From: an uncultured bacterium
Lineage (GTDB): Bacteria > Vulcanimicrobiota > Xenobia > Xenobiales > Xenobiaceae
Direction: 5' to 3'
Assembly: GCA_934621605.1 (NCBI GenBank)
Contig: CAKTUZ010000015.1
Location: 1 to 64,000 of the forward strand
Length of the DNA stretch: 64,000 nt
The notes beneath the pieces are model-generated. The model was given only the letters and a program-made list of their open reading frames with translations. It ran no database searches and was not told where the DNA came from. The position numbers and the translations under genes are program-made. Positions 37,630-46,555 of this stretch are shown one piece after another. Position 1 is the first letter of the stretch, and each line of letters opens with the position of its first letter.

Positions 37630-37872
37630 CTACTTGGTTCTCTCACTCAAGTATTTGATAGCGTCGCCAACATTGGTAATCTTATCCTGATCTTCGTCAG
37701 GAATCTCAATACCGAACTCGTTTTCGAAGGCCATGACCATTTCTACAACGTCCAAAGAGTCAGCGCCTAAGTCGTTAGTGAAAGAAGCATCATCGGTTAC
37801 GCGATCTTTAGTTACACCCAACTGCTCTACAACGATCTTGGCAACGCCCTCTCTGATCTTATCAATATCCAT
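37630..37872 (-). CDS. acpP: Acyl carrier protein
   Basis: 80 residues, acidic. The phosphopantetheine attachment Ser is in LGADSLDVVEMVMAFE. It carries growing acyl chains in fatty acid synthesis. It follows fabG by 113 bases on the same strand, the usual fab cluster order. Confidence 0.97.
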   Translation of the reverse strand: MDIDKIREGVAKIVVEQLGVTKDRVTDDASFTNDLGADSLDVVEMVMAFENEFGIEIPDEDQDKITNVGDAIKYLSERTK

Positions 37873-37985
37873 CTTTAACAGACCTCCAAAAGTAATAAAA
37901 GAAAAACTACAGTGTTTTTTGTGCCTTGAAGCATACCACCAACAGCCGCCAAAACCTTTTTTTTAGCCGACTGCTGCAATTTTTT

Positions 37986-38738
37986 TTACATGGCCATACC
38001 GCCATCAACGCAAATAACCTGGCCGGTGAGATAATCGGCTAAAGGAGAGGCCAAGAAGAAAACAGCCTTTGAGACGTCTTCAGGCTGACCGGGTCTATTG
38101 AGAGGCACCTGGCTGAGCATAGCCTCTTTGGCAGATTCAGGCAACTTATCAGTCATATCAGTTTGAATATAACCGGGGGCAACAGCATTTACATTGACGC
38201 CACGAGAACCGAGTTCGCGAGCTAAAGACTTAGTAAAGCCGATCAAACCAGCCTTAGAAGCACAATAATTGGCCTGTCCGGCATTACCCATAATCCCCAC
38301 TACGGAAGAAATATTGATAATTTTGCCGTGGCGTTGCTTCATCATAGCTTTAACCACAGCTTTGGTGCAAAGAAAAGCCGAACGCAAATTAGTATTGATA
38401 ACAGCGTCCCATTCGGTTTCTTTCATACGCAACATTAAACTATCGCGAGTAATACCGGCGTTATTCACCAAAATATCAACTTTGCCAAGCTTGGTATAAA
38501 TATTTTCGAATAATTCTTTGACTTGTTCGGCATCAGTCAAATCGGCCACAAAAGCGTTAGCCAATTGGCCGAACTCTTCATTTAAGTCGGCGGCAGCAGC
38601 TTCCACTAAGCTTTGGTTAATATCTACTAAAGCAATAGTGGCGCCAGCTTTAGCTAACTGACGAGCTATAGAAAGTCCGATTCCACGTCCGGATCCGGTG
38701 ACAACAGCTACTGAACCTTCCAAACTAATGTTTTGCAT
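37986..38738 (-). CDS. fabG: 3-oxoacyl-[acyl-carrier-protein] reductase
   Basis: 250 residues, a classical short-chain dehydrogenase: NADPH site TGSGRGIGLSIA, NNAGITRDSL, and the catalytic Ser-Tyr-Lys in NISSVVGIMGNAGQANYCAS followed by KAG. It reduces 3-ketoacyl-ACP. I chose the ATG at 38738, preceded by GCGAGG; the longer frame from 38807 adds 23 residues unlike the family. It stands between rpmF and acpP. Confidence 0.95.
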   Translation of the reverse strand: MQNISLEGSVAVVTGSGRGIGLSIARQLAKAGATIALVDINQSLVEAAAADLNEEFGQLANAFVADLTDAEQVKELFENIYTKLGKVDILVNNAGITRDSLMLRMKETEWDAVINTNLRSAFLCTKAVVKAMMKQRHGKIINISSVVGIMGNAGQANYCASKAGLIGFTKSLARELGSRGVNVNAVAPGYIQTDMTDKLPESAKEAMLSQVPLNRPGQPEDVSKAVFFLASPLADYLTGQVICVDGGMAM

Positions 38739-38908
38739 AACTAACCTCGCATCAGCTGTATATAGACAGCATTTTCCCCACTTCAAAAAAAAACGACACA
38801 GCCACAAAGACTTTTTGCCCCGCCGAGTCCACCTTCCCGCTGAGAAAACAAACTCCAGGCGGCGCCCAGTCCTTTGTACCAGTGCCGCAGTTAAGCATAT
38901 GTTCGCTA

Positions 38909-39100
38909 TTAGTTCTCGTTCGCGTTATCGGAAGCTAAAACTTGTCTTCCATTGTACTGACCGCAAGCCTTGCAAATATGGTGCTGCAGTTTGGGAGCGC
39001 CACAATTAGAGCAAGCTACCACGTTGGGCATCACCAAAGCGAGATGAGAACGACGCTTACGGGTCTTTGAACGGGGGGTTTTGTATTTAGGATTGGCCAT
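38909..39100 (-). CDS. rpmF: 50S ribosomal protein L32
   Basis: 63 residues. It starts ANPKYKTPRSKTRKRRSH, typical of L32, and carries a four-Cys zinc ribbon (CSNCGAPKLQHHICKACG). I chose the ATG at 39100, with AGAGGAG upstream. A longer frame from 39139 reads into the tail of the TnpB remnant and is an artefact of that insertion. Confidence 0.96.
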   Translation of the reverse strand: MANPKYKTPRSKTRKRRSHLALVMPNVVACSNCGAPKLQHHICKACGQYNGRQVLASDNANEN

Positions 39101-39116
39101 CTTGAATTGACTCCTC

Positions 39117-39306
39117 TTAGTGAACGTACTCCCGCCCATAGAGGTGGGAGCTTCCTGCTTCTACGAGAGCAGGCCGCAATTCAAAAGAATTGCAACGACT
39201 TACACCCTCTCCACAGGCGTAGATTCCCGTGCGACCCACGGTATTTCTACAAGGTGGATTCGCCATGCCCGCCTTCACCTAAAAGGTGGAGGACTTCTGG
39301 CGGGAA
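39117..39306 (-). pseudogene. C-terminal remnant of an IS200/IS605-family TnpB, frameshifted
   Basis: Only the tail of a TnpB/OrfB survives. One frame gives PEVLHLLGEGGHGESTL and then a stop. The next frame gives CRNTVGRTGIYACGE, then FELRPALVEAGSSHLYGREY and VH, ending in TAA at 39117-39119. Together they match the usual TnpB end, with one base gained or lost between the two parts. The 3' part (GAAGCAGGAAGCTCCCAC through GGGAGTACGTTCAC) is the classic right end of such elements, a hairpin followed by TTCAC. No catalytic domain, tnpA or left end is present. It sits between yceD and rpmF, touching the rpmF ribosome-binding site. Confidence 0.8.
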
Positions 39307-39386
39307 TAGTTTTAATGATTACAGCAATTACAGCTTAGATACCCAGAATTGCACCGGAAGCTTAACGCCGCTTATTTAAGGTTCCC

Positions 39387-39923
39387 TCATTGGGGGGAGC
39401 CTGACGAAAATTTCTTAAGAGCCCCCCAGCGAGGATCGACTTCCTTTTCAGCAGATCCGCACTTGCAGGTTTTCTCATTAAGATTCTGCCCACACTGAGG
39501 ACAGACGCCCCGGCATTCCTGACTGCACAAGGGACGATAAGGAAGACTGGCGATGATATTTTCTCGCGTCAATTCGTCAATCTTGAGCTCATTCTGATCA
39601 TATCCGAAGACACAAAGCTCATCGGCATCGACTTCGTCATCGCGCTCCAGCTCTACAGAACCCTCGGGAACAAAGCGCTCATCCACATCTATGTCTAAAG
39701 GCTCAGAATATTCAGCTGCACAGCGCGAGCAAGTAAGAATAACCTTAACTTTTATCTTGCCATGTACAGATATCTCCCCATTGCCAGCACTGGTAACGGT
39801 GAGATCGAGCTTAACGGGGCCATCTAAGTTCAAACCGTCAAAAGACTCAACTTGACTAGTATGAATTTCTTTAGAAGCGCCGACGTTGCCGACAATATCG
39901 GATATGTCTAAATTCATAGCCAT
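39387..39923 (-). CDS. yceD: DUF177 (YceD) family protein, rRNA accumulation/ribosome-linked
   Basis: 178 residues. Strand-rich N-terminal half, then the Cys pair in LTCSRCAAEYSEPL, then the conserved LCSQECRGVCPQCGQNLN metal-binding knuckle. YceD is almost always directly upstream of rpmF, as here, although a TnpB remnant now separates them by about 290 bases. The family affects 23S rRNA accumulation in E. coli and plants. The start may be at 39923 or two codons later. Confidence 0.88.
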   Translation of the reverse strand: MAMNLDISDIVGNVGASKEIHTSQVESFDGLNLDGPVKLDLTVTSAGNGEISVHGKIKVKVILTCSRCAAEYSEPLDIDVDERFVPEGSVELERDDEVDADELCVFGYDQNELKIDELTRENIIASLPYRPLCSQECRGVCPQCGQNLNEKTCKCGSAEKEVDPRWGALKKFSSGSPQ

Positions 39924-40049
39924 TAGAAAAAAACTCTACTTGCCAACCAAAAACTGCCAAACAGCTCTGACAAGGCAGGCAAACAGGAATGGGGTTATTA
40001 TTAGCCTGGATATTATAAGTAAATAGGCGGAAATTGTAAAGAGGTTAAA

Positions 40050-40613
40050 CTACTCTTCGCCAATTCGCTCTAATTGCAAAAATTCCCAGCGACAGGGACT
40101 ACCAGCACTAACTTCATGCATAGTGCGCTCACTTATCTGCCACTTTTCGTCAGCGAACTCAGGATAGAAGGTGTCTCCGGGAAAATCAGCTTGCACTACG
40201 CTTAAATACTGGCGCTGTACCAAAGGCCAAACAGAAGCAAAAATTTCGGCTCCCCCGATAAAGACTATTTCTTTCTCCTTGGCATAAGCTTGCAAAAGGC
40301 TGTCTATATCGTGAAATACTCTGACTCCAGACGGTGCAGCAAAAGAAGTATCTCTGGTTAAAATAACATTCTGGCGCTTAGGTAAAGGTTTGCCAATAGA
40401 TTGATAAGTTTTGCGCCCCATAACTACAACTTTACCTAAGGTTAATTTTTTAAAATTGGCCGAATCGTCGGGAATGCGCCAAGGAATTTGGCCCCGATAA
40501 CCTATAGTGCGATTGAGAGCGACAGCACATATAGCAGAAATTAAAGGTTTAGGAGAATCGGCTAAACTCTGCTCTTTAATATTTAGGTCGGAAGTATTGT
40601 CTTTACTGGTCAT
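40050..40613 (-). CDS. folA: Dihydrofolate reductase
   Basis: About 187 residues. Characteristic segments: ISAICAVALNRTIGYRGQIP, WRIPDDSANFKKLT, VVMGRKTYQSIGKPLP and FIGGAEIF. The acidic active-site residue is Asp in IPDD. It makes tetrahydrofolate with NADPH. A ~20-residue N-terminal tail precedes the catalytic domain. The start is put at the ATG at 40613, 10 bases after the pilin stop; an upstream start at 40658 would overlap the pilin gene. Thymidine kinase (tdk) lies nearby on the other strand; no thymidylate synthase is seen. Confidence 0.93.
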   Translation of the reverse strand: MTSKDNTSDLNIKEQSLADSPKPLISAICAVALNRTIGYRGQIPWRIPDDSANFKKLTLGKVVVMGRKTYQSIGKPLPKRQNVILTRDTSFAAPSGVRVFHDIDSLLQAYAKEKEIVFIGGAEIFASVWPLVQRQYLSVVQADFPGDTFYPEFADEKWQISERTMHEVSAGSPCRWEFLQLERIGEE

Positions 40614-40623
40614 AGTTACATTT

Positions 40624-41091
40624 TTATTTTTCGTCTTCTTCGGTATTCTGAGATTCAATTAGTCCTCTGACTGCCGAATATTTGGGGTAGTCGTCGTCCA
40701 ACCCCATAATCTTATGATAATTACCCTTGCAAGAAAGCGTATAAGCATTTTTAGGAGCGGAAACGACTTCATATCCTTGCAAATATGGAGCATTGCTTCC
40801 TGCTACTGGACAGGAAGGAATCGTGCGCATATAAGCATGACCATTGGTATCAACTGTAGTGAGAGTATCTAACTTTTTAGGATACATACCAGAATTGTCA
40901 GTAGCATAAATTTCCATAGCTGCCGCTATAGAACGCAAATTGTATTTACAGCTACTGAGTTTGGCCGCATCTCGACTTCTCATCATATTAGGCAACATAA
41001 TAAGACACAAAATGGAAATAATAGCTATTACGATCATTAGCTCAATGAGAGTGAATCCACGGCCGCGATTACACATAAAACTCAGTTTCAT
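40624..41091 (-). CDS. Type IV pilin-like prepilin (pseudopilin)
   Basis: 155 residues. A short basic leader ends in GRG, followed by FTLIELMIVIAIISILCLIM, the prepilin peptidase cleavage site with Glu at +5 and the N-methylated hydrophobic helix. The globular part starts RSRDAAKLSSCKYNLRSIAA, as in ComGC/GspG-like pilins, and has Cys residues that could pair. It would be processed by PilD and assembled at the inner membrane. No other pilus gene is in this window, so it is an orphan pilin. Confidence 0.88.
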   Translation of the reverse strand: MKLSFMCNRGRGFTLIELMIVIAIISILCLIMLPNMMRSRDAAKLSSCKYNLRSIAAAMEIYATDNSGMYPKKLDTLTTVDTNGHAYMRTIPSCPVAGSNAPYLQGYEVVSAPKNAYTLSCKGNYHKIMGLDDDYPKYSAVRGLIESQNTEEDEK

Positions 41092-41286
41092 AAATAGAAA
41101 TTGCTCCCGCTCAGAAATGACGCTTTTAGTCTGAAGGCCTTCTTGACGAATGCATTTTTTCCCCTATATTTGGGCATAATTCCCCTCTAGTACCTTCTTA
41201 TTAGCTCAGTCAATTTTCAATCAGCTCTGGAGGAGCCGAACAGACATATAAGGAAAGTTGGCCGCAATTTTTCCGGGTGGATAATT

Positions 41287-41931
41287 ATGGCTAAGTTATA
41301 TTTTCGTTATGGAGCTATGGGCAGTGCTAAAACTTTAAATCTTTTGGCTGTCCGTCACAACTATGTCCAGCAAGGCAAACGCGTACTTTTAATTAAACCG
41401 GCTTTAGATAATCGTTTTGGAGAAAATATTATTAAATCTAGAGCTGGCTTAGAACACGAAGCCGACATGTTGGTTAAGTCGGACACTATCCTAAACGAGG
41501 ACGACTTCAAAGGACTATCTTGCGTTTTGGTCGATGAATGTCAATTTTTAAGTCCACAAGTAGTCGACCAATTGCGTGAACTTACTCGCACTTTAAATTT
41601 GCCCGTTATTGCTTACGGTTTGCGCACCGATTTTAGGGCTCACCTTTTTGAAGGTTCCAAGCGCCTTATGGAAGTGGCCGATTCTATTGAAGAAGTAAAG
41701 ACTACTTGCCGCTATTGCAACCGCAAAGCCGTCTTTAATTTACGCCACAATGCTAAAGAAGAAGCTATTATTGACGGCCCCACCGTCTTGCTAGGCGACG
41801 AAGAATTTTACTCCCCTACTTGCTATCCTTGCTACCACGAAAAAATAACTGCAGCTCAAGAAAAACTAAAAGCCCAACAAAAAGCCGCTACAACTGCTGT
41901 CCCAAACGATACAGTGTGCGAAGTGAAATAA
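41287..41931 (+). CDS. tdk: Thymidine kinase (type II)
   Basis: 214 residues. The P-loop is YGAMGSAKT, the base-binding segment DECQFLSPQVVDQL, and the lasso/zinc ribbon has CRYCNRKA with CYPCYHEK. It phosphorylates thymidine for salvage. P-loop wording (GAMGSAKT rather than GPMFSGKT) is the variant found in Firmicutes/Mollicutes-type enzymes. The C-terminal 25 residues are a disordered tail. Confidence 0.94.
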   Translation: MAKLYFRYGAMGSAKTLNLLAVRHNYVQQGKRVLLIKPALDNRFGENIIKSRAGLEHEADMLVKSDTILNEDDFKGLSCVLVDECQFLSPQVVDQLRELTRTLNLPVIAYGLRTDFRAHLFEGSKRLMEVADSIEEVKTTCRYCNRKAVFNLRHNAKEEAIIDGPTVLLGDEEFYSPTCYPCYHEKITAAQEKLKAQQKAATTAVPNDTVCEVK

Positions 41932-41974
41932 TTTTTCAAGACATTAGGCGCACTCAATATGCTGTATATACAAA

Positions 41975-42023
41975 AAAGTGGCCTTTACAAGCTCATCCTA
42001 AAAGATAGCTTGTGAGGCCACTT
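41975..42023. terminator. Terminator between convergent tdk and clpB
   Basis: AAAGTGGCCT-ACAAGCT and AGCTTGTGAGGCCACTTT form a long interrupted stem. On the minus strand it is followed by TTTTTTG, so it mainly serves clpB. Confidence 0.8.
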
Positions 42024-42063
42024 TGACTCCGAGCCCACCTCGAGGCAGGCTCGTCAGCCTATT

Positions 42064-44664
42064 TCAGCTGACTTTTTCCGGTACGAAGTTCAAGCCCTCG
42101 CCAGATTTACTGACTTCGACTTTAACCTTTTCGCCAGATTTAATCTTACCTTCCAAAATTTCCAGAGACAACTTGTCGAGCAAGTAGCGCTGAATAGCTC
42201 TCTTAAGCGGACGAGCGCCGAAGGCTTCATCGCAACCGACATTGGTGAGGAACTCCTTAGCTTTATCTTCAACATCTAAAGTGATGTTCTTTTCAACTAA
42301 GCGCTTACCCACATTATTCAACTGAATATCGACAATAGCCTTGAGAGCGGTCTTATTCAATCTGTGGAAGTGAATAATTTCGTCAATACGGTTTAAGAAC
42401 TCGGGTTTGAATTTGCCGGCCAAAGCTTCGTCAATGCGTTTGTCAATTTCTGTATCACTAAGTTTATCATCCAGCAACCATTGAGAACCGACATTGGAAG
42501 TCATTACCATAATGGTGTTGCGGAAATCGACTGTGCGTCCTTGACCATCGGTTAAACGGCCATCATCCATAACCTGAAGCAAGATATTGAAGACATCCGG
42601 ATGAGCTTTTTCAATTTCATCAAAAAGCACTACCGAATAAGGACGTCTGCGCACAGCTTCAGTAAGCTGACCGCCCTCATCGTAACCTACGTATCCAGGA
42701 GGGGCACCGATCATTCTAGCTACAGTATGTTTCTCCTGATATTCCGACATATCCAGACGTACCATAGCTTTCTCGTCATCGAAGAGGAAATCGGCTAAAG
42801 CACGGGCCAATTCTGTTTTACCCACACCAGTAGGGCCTAAGAAGAGGAACACACCCACAGGGCGGTTGGGGTCGGAAACTCCCGCCCGAGAACGGCGCAC
42901 TGCCTTAGAAACAGCCTCAACAGCTTCATCTTGGCCCACTACGCGCTCATGCAAGCGATCTTCCATATGAACCAACTTTTGAATTTCGCCTTCAAGTAAA
43001 CGAGTAACCGGAATACCAGTCCAGCGAGCCACAATAGAAGCCACATCCTCTTCTTCAACTTGTTGCTTAAGGTACTTGCCATTCTTTTGCAACTCTTGGA
43101 GCTTCTTAGTAGCTTCTTCAATTTGTTTCTTTAAGGTAGCAGTAGTACCGTAACGCAATTCTGCAGCCTTAGCCAAATCGCCACGACGCTCAGCCAATTC
43201 GGCATCGTTGGTCGCTTGTTCCAACTGAGCTTTCAAGCTGCTGATTTGCTCAATTTGCTCTTTCTCCATACTCCAGCGAGCCTTCATATGGGCAGACTTT
43301 TCTTTGCACTCAGCCAACTCGGCTTCCAACTTATCCAAACGCTCTTTAGAAGCTTCATCCTTCTCTTTAGAGAGAGCCTGACGCTCGATCTCCAACTGAG
43401 TAATACGGCGCTCCACTTCATCTATTTCCATAGGCATGGAGTCGATCTCGATACGCAACTTAGAAGCGGCCTCATCGATAAGGTCGACAGCTTTATCTGG
43501 CAAGAAGCGGTCAGAGATATAACGGTTAGAAAGAATTACGGCCGCTACAATAGCTGAGTCGGTAATACGTACACCGTGGTGCACTTCGTATTTTTCTTTC
43601 AAACCACGCAAAATGGCAATAGCATCTTCTACGGAAGGCTCACCTACATAAACAGGCTGGAATCGACGCTCCAAAGCAGCATCTTTTTCGATATACTTGC
43701 GGTATTCGTCCAGTGTAGTAGCACCAACGGTACGCAATTCACCTCTAGCCAAAGCTGGCTTAAGCATATTGGCCGCATCGACAGCACCTTCAGCAGCACC
43801 TGCGCCTACCAAAGTGTGCAACTCATCAATAAAGAGAATGATCTGGCCATTAGAAGAAGTAATCTCCTTCAAAACAGCTTTGAATCTATCTTCAAACTCG
43901 CCTCTGAATTTGGCGCCAGCAATCAAAGCACCTAAATCGAGAGCAAAGAGCTTGCGTCCTTTTAAGCTTTCGGGCACATCGCCAGCCACAATACGACGAG
44001 CCAAACCTTCGACAATAGCGGTTTTACCTACGCCAGGTTCACCGATAAGTACAGGGTTGTTCTTGGTACGACGAGACAAAACTTGAATGCAACGACGAAT
44101 CTCTTCATCACGACCGATAACAGGGTCGAGTTTGCCACGCCTGGCCAGCTCAGTAAGGTCACGACCATAGCGGGACAAAGCCTGATACTTGGCTTCAGGA
44201 TTTTCGTCAGTAACGCGCTGCGAGCCACGCACTTCAACTAAGACGCGCAACAAACGGTCGGGAGTTACGCCAAACTCACGCAAAATGCGACCGGCAGGGT
44301 CATTAGCATTGTTGACCATAGCTAAAAGCAAATGCTCAACAGAAAGATATTCATCCTTTAAACGTTCGGCTTCTTTCCAAGCCTTATCAAGCATAGTCTC
44401 TACCGACTTGCCCATATAAACGCTACTACCAGCTCCCTCAACTTTAGGAAGCTTACTTATGGCCGTCTCTACAGCCTTTTCTATCTGAGCAGCTGGAGCT
44501 TCAAGCTTTTGCAAAATGGGCAAAGCCAAGCCATCATCTTGCTGCTTAAGCATAGCCATCAAAATATGAGGAGTTTCCAGCGACTGCTGTCCGTTCTCTT
44601 GGGCGATGGACGTAGCCGTGCGGATAGCTTCTTGTGTTTTCAAAGTAAAACGATCTGTACGCAT
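42064..44664 (-). CDS. clpB: ATP-dependent disaggregase ClpB
   Basis: 866 residues. The N-terminal Clp repeat domain (RTDRFTLKTQEAIRTA) is followed by AAA1 with GEPGVGKTAIVEG, then the ClpB-specific coiled-coil M domain (about 400-530), then AAA2 with GPTGVGKTELARAL, and the pore loops. It lacks the ClpP-binding loop of ClpA/ClpX. It rescues aggregated proteins with DnaK. Start at the ATG 44664, 15 bases after AAAGGAG; an ATG at 44688 inside that site is less likely. No CIRCE element is seen upstream. Confidence 0.97.
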   Translation of the reverse strand: MRTDRFTLKTQEAIRTATSIAQENGQQSLETPHILMAMLKQQDDGLALPILQKLEAPAAQIEKAVETAISKLPKVEGAGSSVYMGKSVETMLDKAWKEAERLKDEYLSVEHLLLAMVNNANDPAGRILREFGVTPDRLLRVLVEVRGSQRVTDENPEAKYQALSRYGRDLTELARRGKLDPVIGRDEEIRRCIQVLSRRTKNNPVLIGEPGVGKTAIVEGLARRIVAGDVPESLKGRKLFALDLGALIAGAKFRGEFEDRFKAVLKEITSSNGQIILFIDELHTLVGAGAAEGAVDAANMLKPALARGELRTVGATTLDEYRKYIEKDAALERRFQPVYVGEPSVEDAIAILRGLKEKYEVHHGVRITDSAIVAAVILSNRYISDRFLPDKAVDLIDEAASKLRIEIDSMPMEIDEVERRITQLEIERQALSKEKDEASKERLDKLEAELAECKEKSAHMKARWSMEKEQIEQISSLKAQLEQATNDAELAERRGDLAKAAELRYGTTATLKKQIEEATKKLQELQKNGKYLKQQVEEEDVASIVARWTGIPVTRLLEGEIQKLVHMEDRLHERVVGQDEAVEAVSKAVRRSRAGVSDPNRPVGVFLFLGPTGVGKTELARALADFLFDDEKAMVRLDMSEYQEKHTVARMIGAPPGYVGYDEGGQLTEAVRRRPYSVVLFDEIEKAHPDVFNILLQVMDDGRLTDGQGRTVDFRNTIMVMTSNVGSQWLLDDKLSDTEIDKRIDEALAGKFKPEFLNRIDEIIHFHRLNKTALKAIVDIQLNNVGKRLVEKNITLDVEDKAKEFLTNVGCDEAFGARPLKRAIQRYLLDKLSLEILEGKIKSGEKVKVEVSKSGEGLNFVPEKVS

Positions 44665-44795
44665 AAATGCAACGCTCGCTCCTTTCAATTCTTCTTTTCT
44701 TGAATATTAGTATAAACAGCGGACGTTATTATCAAATATGCACTGTGTTATAAAAACGTTATAGTTTTTTACTTGTATATACACAAAAAAAAACG

Positions 44796-44816
44796 AAGCG
44801 CCCAGAATAGGCGCCT
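44796..44816 (-). terminator. Terminator after the exported protein gene
   Basis: GGCGC and GCGCC pair around a 7-base loop, followed on the minus strand by TTCG and a run of nine T. It lies 45 bases beyond the stop at 44860. Confidence 0.65.
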
Positions 44817-44859
44817 TTTAAATTGTTATCGGCAAATATACTCAATCGCATGCTGGCAA

Positions 44860-45396
44860 CTAAATAAAATTAACCGTTTTTATCATTTTATCAAATTCTT
44901 TTATATGATTATTATAAGTATCAGGTTTGCTCATATATAGGAAACTATAGGCTTTTTTACCTTTAATAAACAATATGTTGGTCATTTGCATGTGATATTC
45001 CTCTTCCTGAGCTCGAAAAGTAAGGCGATGACACCAATAGCCATTTACTTTAGTGTCAGTTTCGCCAATAAGTTTGAAGTGAGTAAAACGCTGTTGTAAG
45101 GCGGCCATATACTTGTCGGAGAGTTCGTCAGCCATTTTGCCTTCCGGCTCAGCTTCTTCAAGTTCAACTACTTTTAAAGAAATAATCGAACGATGGCCCA
45201 CTTCTTCTGGAGCAATAAAGGTGGCCTCGTGTTGTTTGTCTTCAATTTGCTTCCAACCACGCGGAGGTATAAAAGACACTCCCAGGCGAGAGCTTTTCCA
45301 AGCCAAACAAGGCGCGGTCAAAGTTACTAACAAAACCAAGCTTAGAGCAACGGCCCAGGTCGCTTTACCCTTTTTAGTCAAGCTAATCATATTCAC
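44860..45396 (-). CDS. Sec-exported protein of unknown function
   Basis: 178 residues. A signal peptide of about 32 residues: basic start (MNMISLTKKGK), hydrophobic core (AVALSLVLLVTL) and an A-P-C-L-A-W cleavage region. The mature part begins LGVSFIPPRGW, a pattern of PsbP/Mog1-like DcrB domains, and ends in a helix FDKMIKTVNFI. The Cys before the cleavage site makes a lipoprotein possible, but TLTAPC is not a good lipobox. It may be distantly related to the lipoprotein at 36978. Confidence 0.75.
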   Translation of the reverse strand: MNMISLTKKGKATWAVALSLVLLVTLTAPCLAWKSSRLGVSFIPPRGWKQIEDKQHEATFIAPEEVGHRSIISLKVVELEEAEPEGKMADELSDKYMAALQQRFTHFKLIGETDTKVNGYWCHRLTFRAQEEEYHMQMTNILFIKGKKAYSFLYMSKPDTYNNHIKEFDKMIKTVNFI

Positions 45397-45505
45397 TCCG
45401 TTTCTAATAAAATTTTATAAAAAAGAAAGCCGCGCCGCTCAGAGCAGCCGCAGCTCCCCTATTTTTCTGTCAGCATTTTACTTGAACGCTGTTTTGTTCA
45501 CTAAT

Positions 45506-46138
45506 CTAGATGGTGCCAAAAATACGGTCGCCAGCATCACCTAAGCCGGGTACAATGTAACCATGTTCGTTAAGTTTCTCATCAACAGAAGCTGTATAAA
45601 TTTGCAGCTGAGGATAAGCCTCGGTAAGGTTTTTAACACCTTCTGGAGCAGAAACCAAACAGAGAAACTTTATAGATCTAATGTCAGCGCCACGCTTAAT
45701 TAAAGCACCAATAGCAGCAATAGCCGAACCGCCGGTAGCTAACATAGGATCTAAGAGCAAAATCTCGCGTTCAGCTAAGTCGGCAGGCATTTTGCAAAAA
45801 TACTCTACAGGCTCTAAAGTCTTTTCGTTGCGATACATACCGATATGACCGATTCTGGCGGCGGGAATCAGCCTCTCAATCCCGGAAACCATTCCCAAAC
45901 CGGCACGCAAAATGGGTACCAAAGCCAGTTTTTTACCGCCCAAAGTTTTACCTACTGTGGCAGTAATAGGAGTTTTCACAGTGACGTCCTGCACAGGCAG
46001 ATCGCGACAGGCTTCATAAGCCATTAAAGCGGCAATTTCCGAAACCAACTCACGAAAATCTTTAGATCCGGTACGCTCGTCTCTCAATAAGGTGATTTTA
46101 TGCTGAATGAGCGGATGGTTTAAGATATTAACAGACAC
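45506..46138 (-). CDS. upp: Uracil phosphoribosyltransferase
   Basis: 210 residues. Conserved parts: VNILNHPLIQHKITLLRDE, VPILRAGLGM, the PRPP loop LLDPMLATGGSA, and GLGDAGDRIFGT at the C-terminus that contacts uracil. It converts uracil and PRPP to UMP. The GTG at 46138 has AAGGAGG nine bases upstream, which decides the start over the upstream in-frame ATG at 46198. With tdk it gives pyrimidine salvage. Confidence 0.96.
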   Translation of the reverse strand: MSVNILNHPLIQHKITLLRDERTGSKDFRELVSEIAALMAYEACRDLPVQDVTVKTPITATVGKTLGGKKLALVPILRAGLGMVSGIERLIPAARIGHIGMYRNEKTLEPVEYFCKMPADLAEREILLLDPMLATGGSAIAAIGALIKRGADIRSIKFLCLVSAPEGVKNLTEAYPQLQIYTASVDEKLNEHGYIVPGLGDAGDRIFGTI

Positions 46139-46206
46139 TGTAAGCAACCTCCTTATGTGTCCAACATAACCTTCGCAAGCGACAGAGTCGCGACACATAA
46201 AAAAAG

Positions 46207-46231
46207 CTCAAGGGAAATGCTCCCTCAAGCC
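46207..46231 (-). terminator. Terminator after the glutaredoxin gene
   Basis: GCTTGAGGGA and TCCCTTGAGC form a 10-pair stem (two G-T) with a short loop, followed by seven T on the minus strand, immediately after the stop. Confidence 0.8.
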
Positions 46232-46555
46232 CTATTTTTTCTTAATATAATTGGCAAAAACTTGCCTAAAATTTTTCGATAGAATCAAACTAACTAAATC
46301 AAAGCAGCCGCCTATATACTTACCGTCAATCAAAACCTGAGGAACTGTAACATGACCTTTACAATGCTTAGCCATATCGGCTCTCTCCCCGGCCAAATTG
46401 TCTATCTTATGCTCGGTATATTCTATATACTCGCCCTCTCCCAAAGAGGCTTCACCAGGATCGCCTTCTAAAATGCGCTTAGCACGCTGGCAGTAAGGGC
46501 AATGTTCCCAAGTATAGAGCTCTACACCTTTGCCGGTAAACATAAATTTAGACAC
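46232..46555 (-). CDS. Glutaredoxin-family protein
   Basis: About 108 residues. A thioredoxin fold with the dithiol active site CPYC in VELYTWEHCPYCQRAKRIL, the cis-Pro segment TVPQVLIDGKYIGGCFDL and a C-terminal basic tail. It reduces disulfides or glutathionylated proteins; the loop between CPYC and the cis-Pro (GDPGEASLGEGEYIEY) is longer than usual. The GTG at 46555 has AAGGCGG five bases upstream; an ATG at 46543 is the alternative. Confidence 0.85.
   Translation of the reverse strand: MSKFMFTGKGVELYTWEHCPYCQRAKRILEGDPGEASLGEGEYIEYTEHKIDNLAGERADMAKHCKGHVTVPQVLIDGKYIGGCFDLVSLILSKNFRQVFANYIKKK

Noticed and set aside
44665..44860. CIRCE element for clpB
   Set aside because: No TTAGCACTC/GAGTGCTAA inverted repeat is present.
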